From CAZMSQ01 sp964569025 (GTDB lineage: Bacteria > Bacteroidota > Bacteroidia > Chitinophagales > Saprospiraceae), in contig CAZMSQ010000009.1 of NCBI GenBank assembly GCA_964569025.1, forward strand, positions 1-64,000: a stretch of DNA of 64,000 nt. The letters are read 5' to 3'. Positions 52,274-59,900 of the stretch are shown piece after piece. A program made the translations under genes and the position numbers. Under the pieces are notes generated by a model. It searched no databases. It was not told the origin of the DNA and saw only the letters and a program-made list of their open reading frames with translations. How positions within the stretch are numbered: position 1 is the first letter of the stretch; every line of letters starts with the position of its first letter.

Positions 52274-52307
52274 GTAGGTACAAAGTTAAGATTCTCACCA
52301 AACAGAA

Positions 52308-53186
52308 ATGAGTAACCCTGCAAGTCCTTCTATCCGAAGAAAGTTCCGTCCCAATTTTTTGTATTCTATCATCAGCGTGGCGCTTGTCCTGATTATGGCT
52401 GGTGTGTTTAGTCTTGTCATTCTTCTCGGCCAAGGGCTTATTACTTCGTTTAAGGAACAAGTAAACGTCCTTGTCGAGCTCAATCCTGAGACCGGCACTG
52501 AAGGGGTTGACTCAGTCAGTCTTTATTTGAAAAGCCAAGACTGGGTAAAGGCAACCTCTGTTGAGTTTATCAGCAAGGATGAGGCGCTGATGGAATTGCA
52601 GGAAGAATTTGAGTACCTCATGCAGATGGATTTACCCAATCCGTTGTTCGACATGATTCAGTTCAATGTAGCTGCACACATTCTTCGTCAGGATAGCCTT
52701 CAGGCAATCAAGGAAACATTACTTGCAAAAAATGAAATCCGGGATGTGTACTATCAGGAAGGCATTGTCGAGGGTTTAAGCAAGAATCTGAAAGATGTCA
52801 GCCTCATAGCCTTTGCTGTAAGTCTGGTGTTGCTGGTGATTGCCACAACCCTGATTTACAATACCAACAAACTTGCACTATACTCTAACCGATTTATTAT
52901 CAAGAATATGCAACTTGTCGGGGCATCTTGGACCCACATTACAAGACCGTATCTGACCCGAAGTGCCTTGCATGGTATTTTGAGTGCTGTATTGGCAATG
53001 GCGGCATTGGGCGGAGGATTGGGGTTTCTATACAGGAGTTTACCGGAGATGGGGTCTGCCGTAGGAGAGAAGCAGCTTTTTTTCGTATTTTTGGCTCTCG
53101 CGTTAGGGGGAATTCTCATTAACTTGTTAAGTACGCTGTACACCGTTTCCCGATTTTTAAGAATGCGCACTGACGACTTGTACTGA
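52308..53186 (+). CDS. ftsX: Cell division protein FtsX
   Basis: 292 residues, ABC permease-like. A membrane segment (FLYSIISVALVLIMAGVFSLVILLG) is followed by an extracytoplasmic domain (about 50-165) and three more segments (IAFAVSLVLLVIATTLIY, GILSAVLAMAALGGGLGFL, LFFVFLALALGGILINLL). FtsX works with FtsE to control peptidoglycan hydrolases. No ftsE is adjacent in the same direction. It heads the cluster ftsX-DUF3098-uppP-truB, an arrangement known in Bacteroidota. Confidence 0.94.
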   Translation: MSNPASPSIRRKFRPNFLYSIISVALVLIMAGVFSLVILLGQGLITSFKEQVNVLVELNPETGTEGVDSVSLYLKSQDWVKATSVEFISKDEALMELQEEFEYLMQMDLPNPLFDMIQFNVAAHILRQDSLQAIKETLLAKNEIRDVYYQEGIVEGLSKNLKDVSLIAFAVSLVLLVIATTLIYNTNKLALYSNRFIIKNMQLVGASWTHITRPYLTRSALHGILSAVLAMAALGGGLGFLYRSLPEMGSAVGEKQLFFVFLALALGGILINLLSTLYTVSRFLRMRTDDLY

Positions 53187-53237
53187 TCACAGGGAACGAA
53201 CAAATCCCGGAATACAGGTTCAAAAAATTCTGAGTAC

Positions 53238-53534
53238 ATGAGCAAACCCAAAAAGAAAGGGAGCGGACGGGCTTCTAAGTCCCGAAGGAGAGTTTCGGGC
53301 TCATCATCGGCGAAGGTTTTGGAGCCTTTATTATTTGAAAAAAAGCACTATCTCTATATGGGAGTGGGACTTGTTCTCATCGCTTTTGGCTTGGTGCTAA
53401 TGGGAGGAGGCGGGATGCCTGACCCAAACACATGGGAGCCTGAACGAATTTACAGTTTCAGGCGGACCACATTGGCTCCCATTTTTATTTTGGCGGGCCT
53501 TGTGGTTGAAATTTATGCCATATTCAAGAAATAA
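53238..53534 (+). CDS. DUF3098 small membrane protein
   Basis: 98 residues. A lysine/serine-rich N-terminus (KKKGSGRASKSRRRVSG) precedes two membrane helices (YLYMGVGLVLIAFGLVLMGGG and LAPIFILAGLVVEIYAIF) with the intervening RIYSFRRTTLAP motif, matching DUF3098, which is found after ftsX in Bacteroidota. The function is unknown, presumably related to envelope growth. Confidence 0.93.
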   Translation: MSKPKKKGSGRASKSRRRVSGSSSAKVLEPLLFEKKHYLYMGVGLVLIAFGLVLMGGGGMPDPNTWEPERIYSFRRTTLAPIFILAGLVVEIYAIFKK

Positions 53535-53543
53535 CGCATCAGG

Positions 53544-54344
53544 TTGACCCTTCTCGAAGCCATCATTCTCGGAATCGTTCAGGGGCTCACGGAATTTCTT
53601 CCGGTTAGCAGCAGCGGGCATATTGAAATTGCTCAGGCCATACTCGGTATGCAAAGTTTGAGCGAACGAGAGGAAGCGCTTAGTGTTTTCCTGCATGGAG
53701 GTACTGCATTGAGCACCATCTTTGTATTCAGGAAAGATATCTCTGAGCTTGTCTCTGGTATTTTTTCCGCCAGTTGGAATCGAGAAAAAAAGTTTGCTAT
53801 CCTGATTGTCATTTCAATGATTCCTGCGGGTCTTGCGGGTCTGTTCTTGGATGAATACATTTCCGGCTTATTTGATGGGAAGGTTGGTCTAACGGGTGCC
53901 ATGCTCTTGGTTACAAGTGTACTGCTTTGGTTTGCAGACAAGGCAGGTTCTCCACAGATGAATGTGAATCCGGGCAAGGCGCTGATTATCGGCATTGCCC
54001 AAATGATAGCGATTCTCCCCGGAATCTCCCGCTCCGGAGCAACCATTTCGACATCCCTGCTCCTTCGTATTGATCGGAACCAGGCGGCGAGATTCTCGTT
54101 TTTGATGGTGGTCCCGCTGATTGTTGGAAAAATGCTATTGGATCTGATGGAGGAAGCGGAGAGTGGTTTTGCGGCGTGGGATGGAATCATGATCCCTTTA
54201 GCTGCGGGGTTTGGAGCTTCATTCTTGATAGGAATCCTTGCGTGCAGGTGGATGCTTCTCCTTGTGCAGCGCAGTCAGCTCAGGTATTTTGGCTTGTATT
54301 GCCTGATTGTTGGCTTCATCGCTCTTTTTTGGACATTCTTCTGA
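53544..54344 (+). CDS. uppP: Undecaprenyl-diphosphate phosphatase
   Basis: 266 residues starting at a TTG (53544); no ATG is available, and the first residues TLLEAIILGIVQGLTEFLPVSSSGH match the family start. The catalytic motifs are EFLPVSSSGH and PGISRSGATI. It recycles the lipid carrier for cell-wall and polysaccharide synthesis at the inner membrane. It is 9 bp after the DUF3098 gene. Confidence 0.96.
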   Translation: MTLLEAIILGIVQGLTEFLPVSSSGHIEIAQAILGMQSLSEREEALSVFLHGGTALSTIFVFRKDISELVSGIFSASWNREKKFAILIVISMIPAGLAGLFLDEYISGLFDGKVGLTGAMLLVTSVLLWFADKAGSPQMNVNPGKALIIGIAQMIAILPGISRSGATISTSLLLRIDRNQAARFSFLMVVPLIVGKMLLDLMEEAESGFAAWDGIMIPLAAGFGASFLIGILACRWMLLLVQRSQLRYFGLYCLIVGFIALFWTFF

Positions 54345-54401
54345 CCCCAATCTATCGTAAACCTGATTTATGATTGCTGTCATTTGGTGAGCAGAGACAC
54401 T

Positions 54402-55130
54402 ATGAAATTTCTCGACAAAAACGAATCATTCGAACCTTCTTTCCTGTTGGAGGGTGCTGCTTTGCTTGTGGATAAACCAGAAGGTTGGACCTCATTTGAT
54501 TTAGTCAATAAAGTCAGGTCTGCAATTCGCAAAGCGACTGGTGTAAAAAAAGTAAAAGTAGGTCACTCTGGCACTCTTGATCCGATGGCAACAGGGCTAT
54601 TGATCGTTTGCACTGGATCCCACACAAAGAAGCTTGCTGATTTCCAACTGTTGGGCAAATCCTACAGCGGAACCATAAAGCTCGGGGCCACGACACCCTC
54701 TTATGACAGGGAGACGCCCATCGATGAAACTTACCCCACAGACCATATCACATTGGATATGTTAGATGAAACAAGGCGTAAACTTACCGGCGAACAAGAA
54801 CAATACCCCCCAATGTTTTCCGCTATCAAGGTAGATGGGCAACCCCTTTACAAAAAAGCGAGGGCAGGAAAAGTGGTGGAGGTAACGCCAAGACCTGTCA
54901 ACATTTACGAGTTTAAACTGACAAAGATCGAGATGCCAAGAGTTGATTTTTTCGTGAGATGCAGCAAAGGAACCTACGTCCGCTCTCTTGCATATGATTT
55001 TGGTAAACTCCTTAGCAGCGGCGGATATCTGACACGGCTTGAGCGGCTTGCCATTGGTGAGTTCAAGCTCCAGGATGCCTGGCATCTCGAAGACCTTGTA
55101 CGTCAAATAAATTGGAATTCCAATCTTTAA
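54402..55130 (+). CDS. truB: tRNA pseudouridine(55) synthase
   Basis: 242 residues from the ATG at 54402 (MKFLDKNESFEPSFLLEGAALLVDKPEGWTS); an in-frame TTG at 54384 would add 6 residues. The catalytic Asp is in VGHSGTLDPMATGLL. A conserved RCSKGTYVRSLAYDFG stretch lies in the C-terminal half. It converts U55 of the T-loop to pseudouridine. The next start (gamma-glutamyltransferase, ATG 55148) lies 17 bp on. Confidence 0.97.
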   Translation: MKFLDKNESFEPSFLLEGAALLVDKPEGWTSFDLVNKVRSAIRKATGVKKVKVGHSGTLDPMATGLLIVCTGSHTKKLADFQLLGKSYSGTIKLGATTPSYDRETPIDETYPTDHITLDMLDETRRKLTGEQEQYPPMFSAIKVDGQPLYKKARAGKVVEVTPRPVNIYEFKLTKIEMPRVDFFVRCSKGTYVRSLAYDFGKLLSSGGYLTRLERLAIGEFKLQDAWHLEDLVRQINWNSNL

Positions 55131-55147
55131 ATATTTTCATTTATCTG

Positions 55148-56848
55148 ATGCCTTTTTTAGTCGCCTTTTTAATAATTCTCCTTTTTTCTACCTGCTATTC
55201 AGAACAGAACTCGGAGGAGCAGTTATTCTCCAAGTCGGCAAACGGAAGCGATGCGGCAATTGTGACAGCACATCATTTAGCGACTGAGGCGGGGCTGGAG
55301 GTGCTTCGGGAAGGTGGAACAGCAGCTGACGCTATGATTGCCAGTCAGTTTGCACTCGCAGTTGTATGCCCCAGAGCTGGAAACATTGGTGGCGGAGGTT
55401 TTTGTGTGTACCGGACATCAGATGGCTCATCTTTCGCACTGGATTTTCGGGAAACCGCTCCTCTGAAGTCTTCGCGTGACATGTATTTGAACGAGCATGG
55501 AAATCCTTTGACCGGTATGTCTCTAAAAGGATACAAAGCTGTTGGCACACCAGGAACTGTTTCAGGACTTAGTGCACTGCATGTAAGACTCGGAACGAAG
55601 CCATGGAAAAGGTTATTGGAACCCGCAATTCGATTGGCAAAAACCGGCTTTGCTGTGAGCGAATCTGAAGCATCACGATTAAACTTATATCAGAGTGACT
55701 TTGCCACATTCAACCCAGATACCATTCCTTTTCGTAAAGCTTCTCCATGGAAAGAAGGCGATACATTGAAACAGCCAACACTCGCGGGCACTCTTGAATT
55801 AATTGCTCAGCACGGGAAAAATGGATTTTATGAAGGAAAGGTTGCTCAGGCAATAGAAACATCTATGACCCAAAATGGAGGGTTTATTACGAAAGATGAT
55901 CTTGAACAATATACTCCCATTTGGAGGAATCCCCTTATCGACAGCTTCAGAAATTTCAGAATCATTTCAATGCCACCTCCATCAAGTGGCGGGGTAGCCC
56001 TGATTCAGATGCTTCAGATGATAGACAAACGCCTTGATCAGTGCCAATATGGAAGTGAAGCTTATATCCATTTAATTGCAGAAGCTGCCCGTCGAGCTTA
56101 TGCTGATCGAGCCGCATACCTGGGTGACCCAGAATTTTCGCATGTTCCGGTCGCCAAGCTTACGGGACATGAACACCTCACTGCAAAAATGACAACATTT
56201 CATCCGGATACAGCAACTTTGAGCCTCAATCTGGCAGATACCATGATGAATCTGAGTGTTGAGCAATTTGAAACGACACATACATCCATAGTCGATGCAT
56301 TTGGTCACTCAGCTTCCTTAACTACAACCCTGAATTCAAATTATGGGTCAAAGGTATGGGTCCATGGCGGTGGTTTTTTTCTGAATAACGAAATGGATGA
56401 TTTCAGCATCAAACCGGGTGTCCCAAATCAGTTTGGCCTTGTAGGCGCGGAAGCGAATGCAATAGCTCCCAAAAAGCGGATGCTGAGCTCTATGACACCA
56501 ACAATTATCGAAAAAAATGGAAATTTATTTTTGGTTTTAGGAACACCGGGAGGCTCAACAATCATCACTTCGGTTCTCCAGGTTTTTTTGAATACCGGAA
56601 TATTTTATATGCCATTAGATGAAGCAATAACTGCCGGAAGATTTCACCACCAATGGTTGCCTGATGAAATACTTTACGAGAAAAACTCTTTTCCCAAGCC
56701 GCTCCAATCAGCATTGAAGAAAAAGGGACATGTGCTGCGTGAGGTAAATCGGATAGGTCTTGTCAAAGCAATTCTTCAAACCCCAGATGGAACGTTAGAA
56801 GCCTGCGGTGACCAGAGAAATCCCGACGACAACGCAGCAGCTTATTGA
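55148..56848 (+). CDS. ggt: Gamma-glutamyltransferase
   Basis: 566 residues from the ATG at 55148 (MPFLVAFLIILLFSTCYSEQ); a TTG at 55112 overlapping truB is less likely. The N-terminus is a hydrophobic export signal, and the Cys suggests a possible lipoprotein with a weak lipobox. The proenzyme processing site is visible as ETTHTSIVDAFGH (nucleophile Thr at the TTH). Other family motifs are ANIGGGGFCVYR-like GNIGGGGFC and SSMTPTIIEKNG. It cleaves gamma-glutamyl bonds, such as glutathione, in the periplasm. By eye this stretch is more A+T-rich than its neighbours. Confidence 0.95.
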   Translation: MPFLVAFLIILLFSTCYSEQNSEEQLFSKSANGSDAAIVTAHHLATEAGLEVLREGGTAADAMIASQFALAVVCPRAGNIGGGGFCVYRTSDGSSFALDFRETAPLKSSRDMYLNEHGNPLTGMSLKGYKAVGTPGTVSGLSALHVRLGTKPWKRLLEPAIRLAKTGFAVSESEASRLNLYQSDFATFNPDTIPFRKASPWKEGDTLKQPTLAGTLELIAQHGKNGFYEGKVAQAIETSMTQNGGFITKDDLEQYTPIWRNPLIDSFRNFRIISMPPPSSGGVALIQMLQMIDKRLDQCQYGSEAYIHLIAEAARRAYADRAAYLGDPEFSHVPVAKLTGHEHLTAKMTTFHPDTATLSLNLADTMMNLSVEQFETTHTSIVDAFGHSASLTTTLNSNYGSKVWVHGGGFFLNNEMDDFSIKPGVPNQFGLVGAEANAIAPKKRMLSSMTPTIIEKNGNLFLVLGTPGGSTIITSVLQVFLNTGIFYMPLDEAITAGRFHHQWLPDEILYEKNSFPKPLQSALKKKGHVLREVNRIGLVKAILQTPDGTLEACGDQRNPDDNAAAY

Positions 56849-56880
56849 TTTTCGAAAAATTAAATTAAAAAGAATGTACT

Positions 56881-57762
56881 TCACCCCAATTTTTCCTCCT
56901 CCTCAGCAAGGATGAGCTGACAGCGAAGATCCTCTTCGTCCAGTTCAAAATACCCTGCTAACTGCTTGTGGGTGAATTGACCGCTTCGCATCAATCTGAG
57001 CATGGTACGCCGATTCTTCGCCTGGTTTTCCGCATTGGCTTTTAAGCGACCTTTTACCTCTCCTCTCGCTTCTCCTTTTGCTTCCCCTTTCTTATAGAGA
57101 GCATTCTCCGTTAGATCAATCGTGATTGGCATATGACTCGTCTTTTCTTCAACAATGTCAGTCAAATTACGCAATTGAGAGAAGATAAGCAACTGCTCAA
57201 TTGATTTTTCAAGCTCTTTGGGCGTTTCTGATTTCTTGTGAAGCATTTTCAGAATTTCTTCCACCGCTTCATCCGGTGACAGCTCTCCGAAGTCTCCAAG
57301 TATTGACAAGGCTATTTCCTCAGGGCCCAATAAACTCAAAAATTCACGGTAGTCTATCGTGCTCAGGTTCAACAGCTGAAAACCGGTGATATGAAACTCA
57401 CGTTCAAGATTAGTCTGCATCTTGGATTCTCCACGACCAAGGTATATCACATATTGAATGACCGGCTGGCGGTATGTACCTTGAAGCAATGCCCGGTACG
57501 AGGCCATCCGGTATACCATGTCCGGATCATCAGAAGACTGGAACTCCACATGCAGAATCAACTCACGCCCGTCATGGGTACGAATCTGAAACAAACTGTC
57601 GACATCGCGGCTCACTACCTTGCGCAGACTTGTTTCCAGCCGAACGGTTGATGCGATGTCAAGACCAAAAAGCACCGTACCGATGGATAAGACGAACTTT
57701 TCAATGTGTTCGCGGAAAATCAGGTCATAATTTTTATGACCCCGAGAATGAGAGGGTTCCAT
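56881..57762 (-). CDS. Rpn-family PD-(D/E)XK nuclease-like protein, copy 1
   Basis: 293 residues. The nuclease motif is D55 (VDSLFQI), then E73 and Q75 in HVEFQS, as in the Rpn recombination-promoting nuclease/transposase family. The C-terminal part has a charged repeat KGEAKGEARGEVKG and a helix-turn-helix-like tail (GQFTHKQLAGYFELDEEDL). It shares a 578-bp identical block with the second copy. Rpn proteins are linked to RecA-independent recombination; family members are often present in many copies. It converges with ggt. Confidence 0.9.
   Translation of the reverse strand: MEPSHSRGHKNYDLIFREHIEKFVLSIGTVLFGLDIASTVRLETSLRKVVSRDVDSLFQIRTHDGRELILHVEFQSSDDPDMVYRMASYRALLQGTYRQPVIQYVIYLGRGESKMQTNLEREFHITGFQLLNLSTIDYREFLSLLGPEEIALSILGDFGELSPDEAVEEILKMLHKKSETPKELEKSIEQLLIFSQLRNLTDIVEEKTSHMPITIDLTENALYKKGEAKGEARGEVKGRLKANAENQAKNRRTMLRLMRSGQFTHKQLAGYFELDEEDLRCQLILAEEEEKLG
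57137..57714. repeat. Tandem duplicated 578-bp block, copy 1
   Basis: Identical by my reading to 58080-58657 (offset 943). The flanking sequence diverges on both sides. It lies within the first Rpn-family gene. Confidence 0.85.
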
Positions 57763-57853
57763 TTGGTTTGGTTTTCATTAGGGGGTGTGAGAGGGAGTTT
57801 GGGGAACAACCTCTTGTCTTTTGGAACTACATAAATTGTAAATGGTAAACCTG

Positions 57854-58705
57854 TCAGCTTTCCTCCTCTTCAGCAAGAGACAGCTGACGACGCAACTCCT
57901 CTTCGTTTATTTCAAAATACTCAGCTAACTGCTTGTGGGTGAATTGACCTGTTCGCATCAATCTGAGCAAAGTACGCCGATTTTTTGCCTGGTTTTCTGT
58001 GTTGGCTTTCAATAGACCTTTTGCTTCCCCTTTCTTAAACAGGGCATTCTCGGTCAAATCAATCGTGATTGGCATATGGCTCGTCTTTTCTTCAACAATG
58101 TCAGTCAAATTACGCAATTGAGAGAAGATAAGCAACTGCTCAATTGATTTTTCAAGCTCTTTGGGCGTTTCTGATTTCTTGTGAAGCATTTTCAGAATTT
58201 CTTCCACCGCTTCATCCGGTGACAGCTCTCCGAAGTCTCCAAGTATTGACAAGGCTATTTCCTCAGGGCCCAATAAACTCAAAAATTCACGGTAGTCTAT
58301 CGTGCTCAGGTTCAACAGCTGAAAACCGGTGATATGAAACTCACGTTCAAGATTAGTCTGCATCTTGGATTCTCCACGACCAAGGTATATCACATATTGA
58401 ATGACCGGCTGGCGGTATGTACCTTGAAGCAATGCCCGGTACGAGGCCATCCGGTATACCATGTCCGGATCATCAGAAGACTGGAACTCCACATGCAGAA
58501 TCAACTCACGCCCGTCATGGGTACGAATCTGAAACAAACTGTCGACATCGCGGCTCACTACCTTGCGCAGACTTGTTTCCAGCCGAACGGTTGATGCGAT
58601 GTCAAGACCAAAAAGCACCGTACCGATGGATAAGACGAACTTTTCAATGTGTTCGCGAAGAATCAGGTCATAATTTTTATGACCTTTGGAAGATCGAGAT
58701 TTCAT
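57854..58705 (-). CDS. Rpn-family PD-(D/E)XK nuclease-like protein, copy 2
   Basis: 283 residues from the ATG at 58705 (MKSRSSKGHKNYD), chosen because it matches copy 1's N-terminus after the lead; an upstream ATG at 58762 adds 19 residues with no counterpart. The same D/E/Q motif is present. The C-terminal charged repeat is 8 residues shorter (KGEAKGLLKAN versus KGEAKGEARGEVKGRLKAN). It is in tandem with copy 1, 943 bp away. The unequal tails around an identical core suggest gene conversion. Confidence 0.88.
   Translation of the reverse strand: MKSRSSKGHKNYDLILREHIEKFVLSIGTVLFGLDIASTVRLETSLRKVVSRDVDSLFQIRTHDGRELILHVEFQSSDDPDMVYRMASYRALLQGTYRQPVIQYVIYLGRGESKMQTNLEREFHITGFQLLNLSTIDYREFLSLLGPEEIALSILGDFGELSPDEAVEEILKMLHKKSETPKELEKSIEQLLIFSQLRNLTDIVEEKTSHMPITIDLTENALFKKGEAKGLLKANTENQAKNRRTLLRLMRTGQFTHKQLAEYFEINEEELRRQLSLAEEEES
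58080..58657. repeat. Tandem duplicated 578-bp block, copy 2
   Basis: Counterpart of the block at 57137-57714, inside the second Rpn-family gene. Both arms lie in the same orientation. Confidence 0.85.
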
Positions 58706-58859
58706 AAACGAAGGGTTTCTATATAGAGATGCTGAAACCACACATATTCCATACATTTCCACCCTATTTTTTTAATAAAATGCCAAAAAAACTGGTCTTT
58801 CTATTCACTCATTAGGAAAAAGACACCGTGGCCAGCGCAAAACATCACATCATTTATAT

Positions 58860-59447
58860 ATGGATTTACCTCACATATTTGGAATAGATTTTGGTAATAA
58901 GCTTGCTGGTACCACAGTAGTAGCACATCTTCAAAATAAGTCGGTGACTCTCCACGGTTCAAAAAAGGGGGAGAATGCAGATCAGATGATCCTCACCCTC
59001 ACACACTCCCATCGACCAGATGCGATTTATATCGATGCACCACTCTCTTTACCAGGGGTTTATCAGAAGCTTCCTGACTTTCGTGATTATTTCTACAGAG
59101 ATGCAGACCGACAGGTTAAAGCCATGTCGCCTATGTTTTTGGGCGGACTCACTGCACGAGCGATGAAACTAAGTGCAAGTCTTGAACCAATACCGGTATT
59201 TGAAGTATATCCGAGCCTCTGGGCACAGCGAAATGGATGGAAGCAACTTGGCTACAAAAAAGAGAAAGATGCCATCCCTGCCCTTCTGAAGCAGCTCAGG
59301 GATGACTTTCAATCAGTATCACTCCCGGAAACAATTCCTGACTGGCACAGCTTGGATGCCCTTTTGGCGCTGTATACAGGAACCAGACACCAGAGCAAAA
59401 AAGCAGAGTTCATTGGACATTTTGAAGAGGGAGGTATATACTTTTAG
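58860..59447 (+). CDS. DUF429-like RNase H-fold protein
   Basis: 195 residues. The first strand, HIFGIDFGNKLAGTTVV, has the metal-binding Asp of an RNase H-like fold. Later motifs are IYIDAPLSLPG, MSPMFLGGLTARAMKL and FEVYPSLWAQRNGW, as in DUF429 proteins, with a final DSLDALLALYTG helix (Asp). DUF429 members are predicted nucleases without established function. It has no same-strand operon partner except a small membrane protein gene 72 bp on. Confidence 0.75.
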   Translation: MDLPHIFGIDFGNKLAGTTVVAHLQNKSVTLHGSKKGENADQMILTLTHSHRPDAIYIDAPLSLPGVYQKLPDFRDYFYRDADRQVKAMSPMFLGGLTARAMKLSASLEPIPVFEVYPSLWAQRNGWKQLGYKKEKDAIPALLKQLRDDFQSVSLPETIPDWHSLDALLALYTGTRHQSKKAEFIGHFEEGGIYF

Positions 59448-59519
59448 ACTCTACACAGTGAGTGAGATCACCAAAAAAATCTGACCCAGCTCATACCTTT
59501 GATCCACATCAGCCATGCA

Positions 59520-59873
59520 ATGAACAACACCATCATTCTTCAAGTTACAGGCGTTTTTTTCCTTCTCAACGCTCTGAATCACATTTTTTTCGGAAGAAAG
59601 CTGGAGGCATATGCTCTCAGCAGAGGACATCTCTCCCCAGGGCAATCTGTCAAACTTTCGGCCTTACTGATGGTGGCAGGTGGACTCGGACTCCTCGCAG
59701 AACCATTTCAAAAAGTTGCTGGAACGGGACTTTGTGTCTTCCTTATCATTGCAGCATTCACTGTCCATAAATTTTGGGAGGACCGTTCGAATGCCGGTAT
59801 TCTGATTGAATCGATGCGTTTTTTTAGGAATATTTCTCTTGCAAGCATCATCTTGTGGATGCTATTTTCCTGA
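59520..59873 (+). CDS. DoxX-like small membrane protein
   Basis: 117 residues from the ATG at 59520 (MNNTIILQVTGVFFLLNALNHIFF). Four hydrophobic segments match the DoxX/SURF4-like layout, with the family's SVKLSALLMVAGGLGLLAEPF second part and HKFWED in the third loop. DoxX-type proteins have been tied to redox or sulfur-compound oxidation. The function is unproven here. Confidence 0.75.
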   Translation: MNNTIILQVTGVFFLLNALNHIFFGRKLEAYALSRGHLSPGQSVKLSALLMVAGGLGLLAEPFQKVAGTGLCVFLIIAAFTVHKFWEDRSNAGILIESMRFFRNISLASIILWMLFS

Positions 59874-59900
59874 AATCAGCTCAACCAAAATTCGAATTCC

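Noticed and set aside
57201..57848. Plus-strand frames antisense to the Rpn genes, identical between the two copies
   Set aside because: Their identity follows from the duplicated DNA; they are antisense shadows of the nuclease-like genes.
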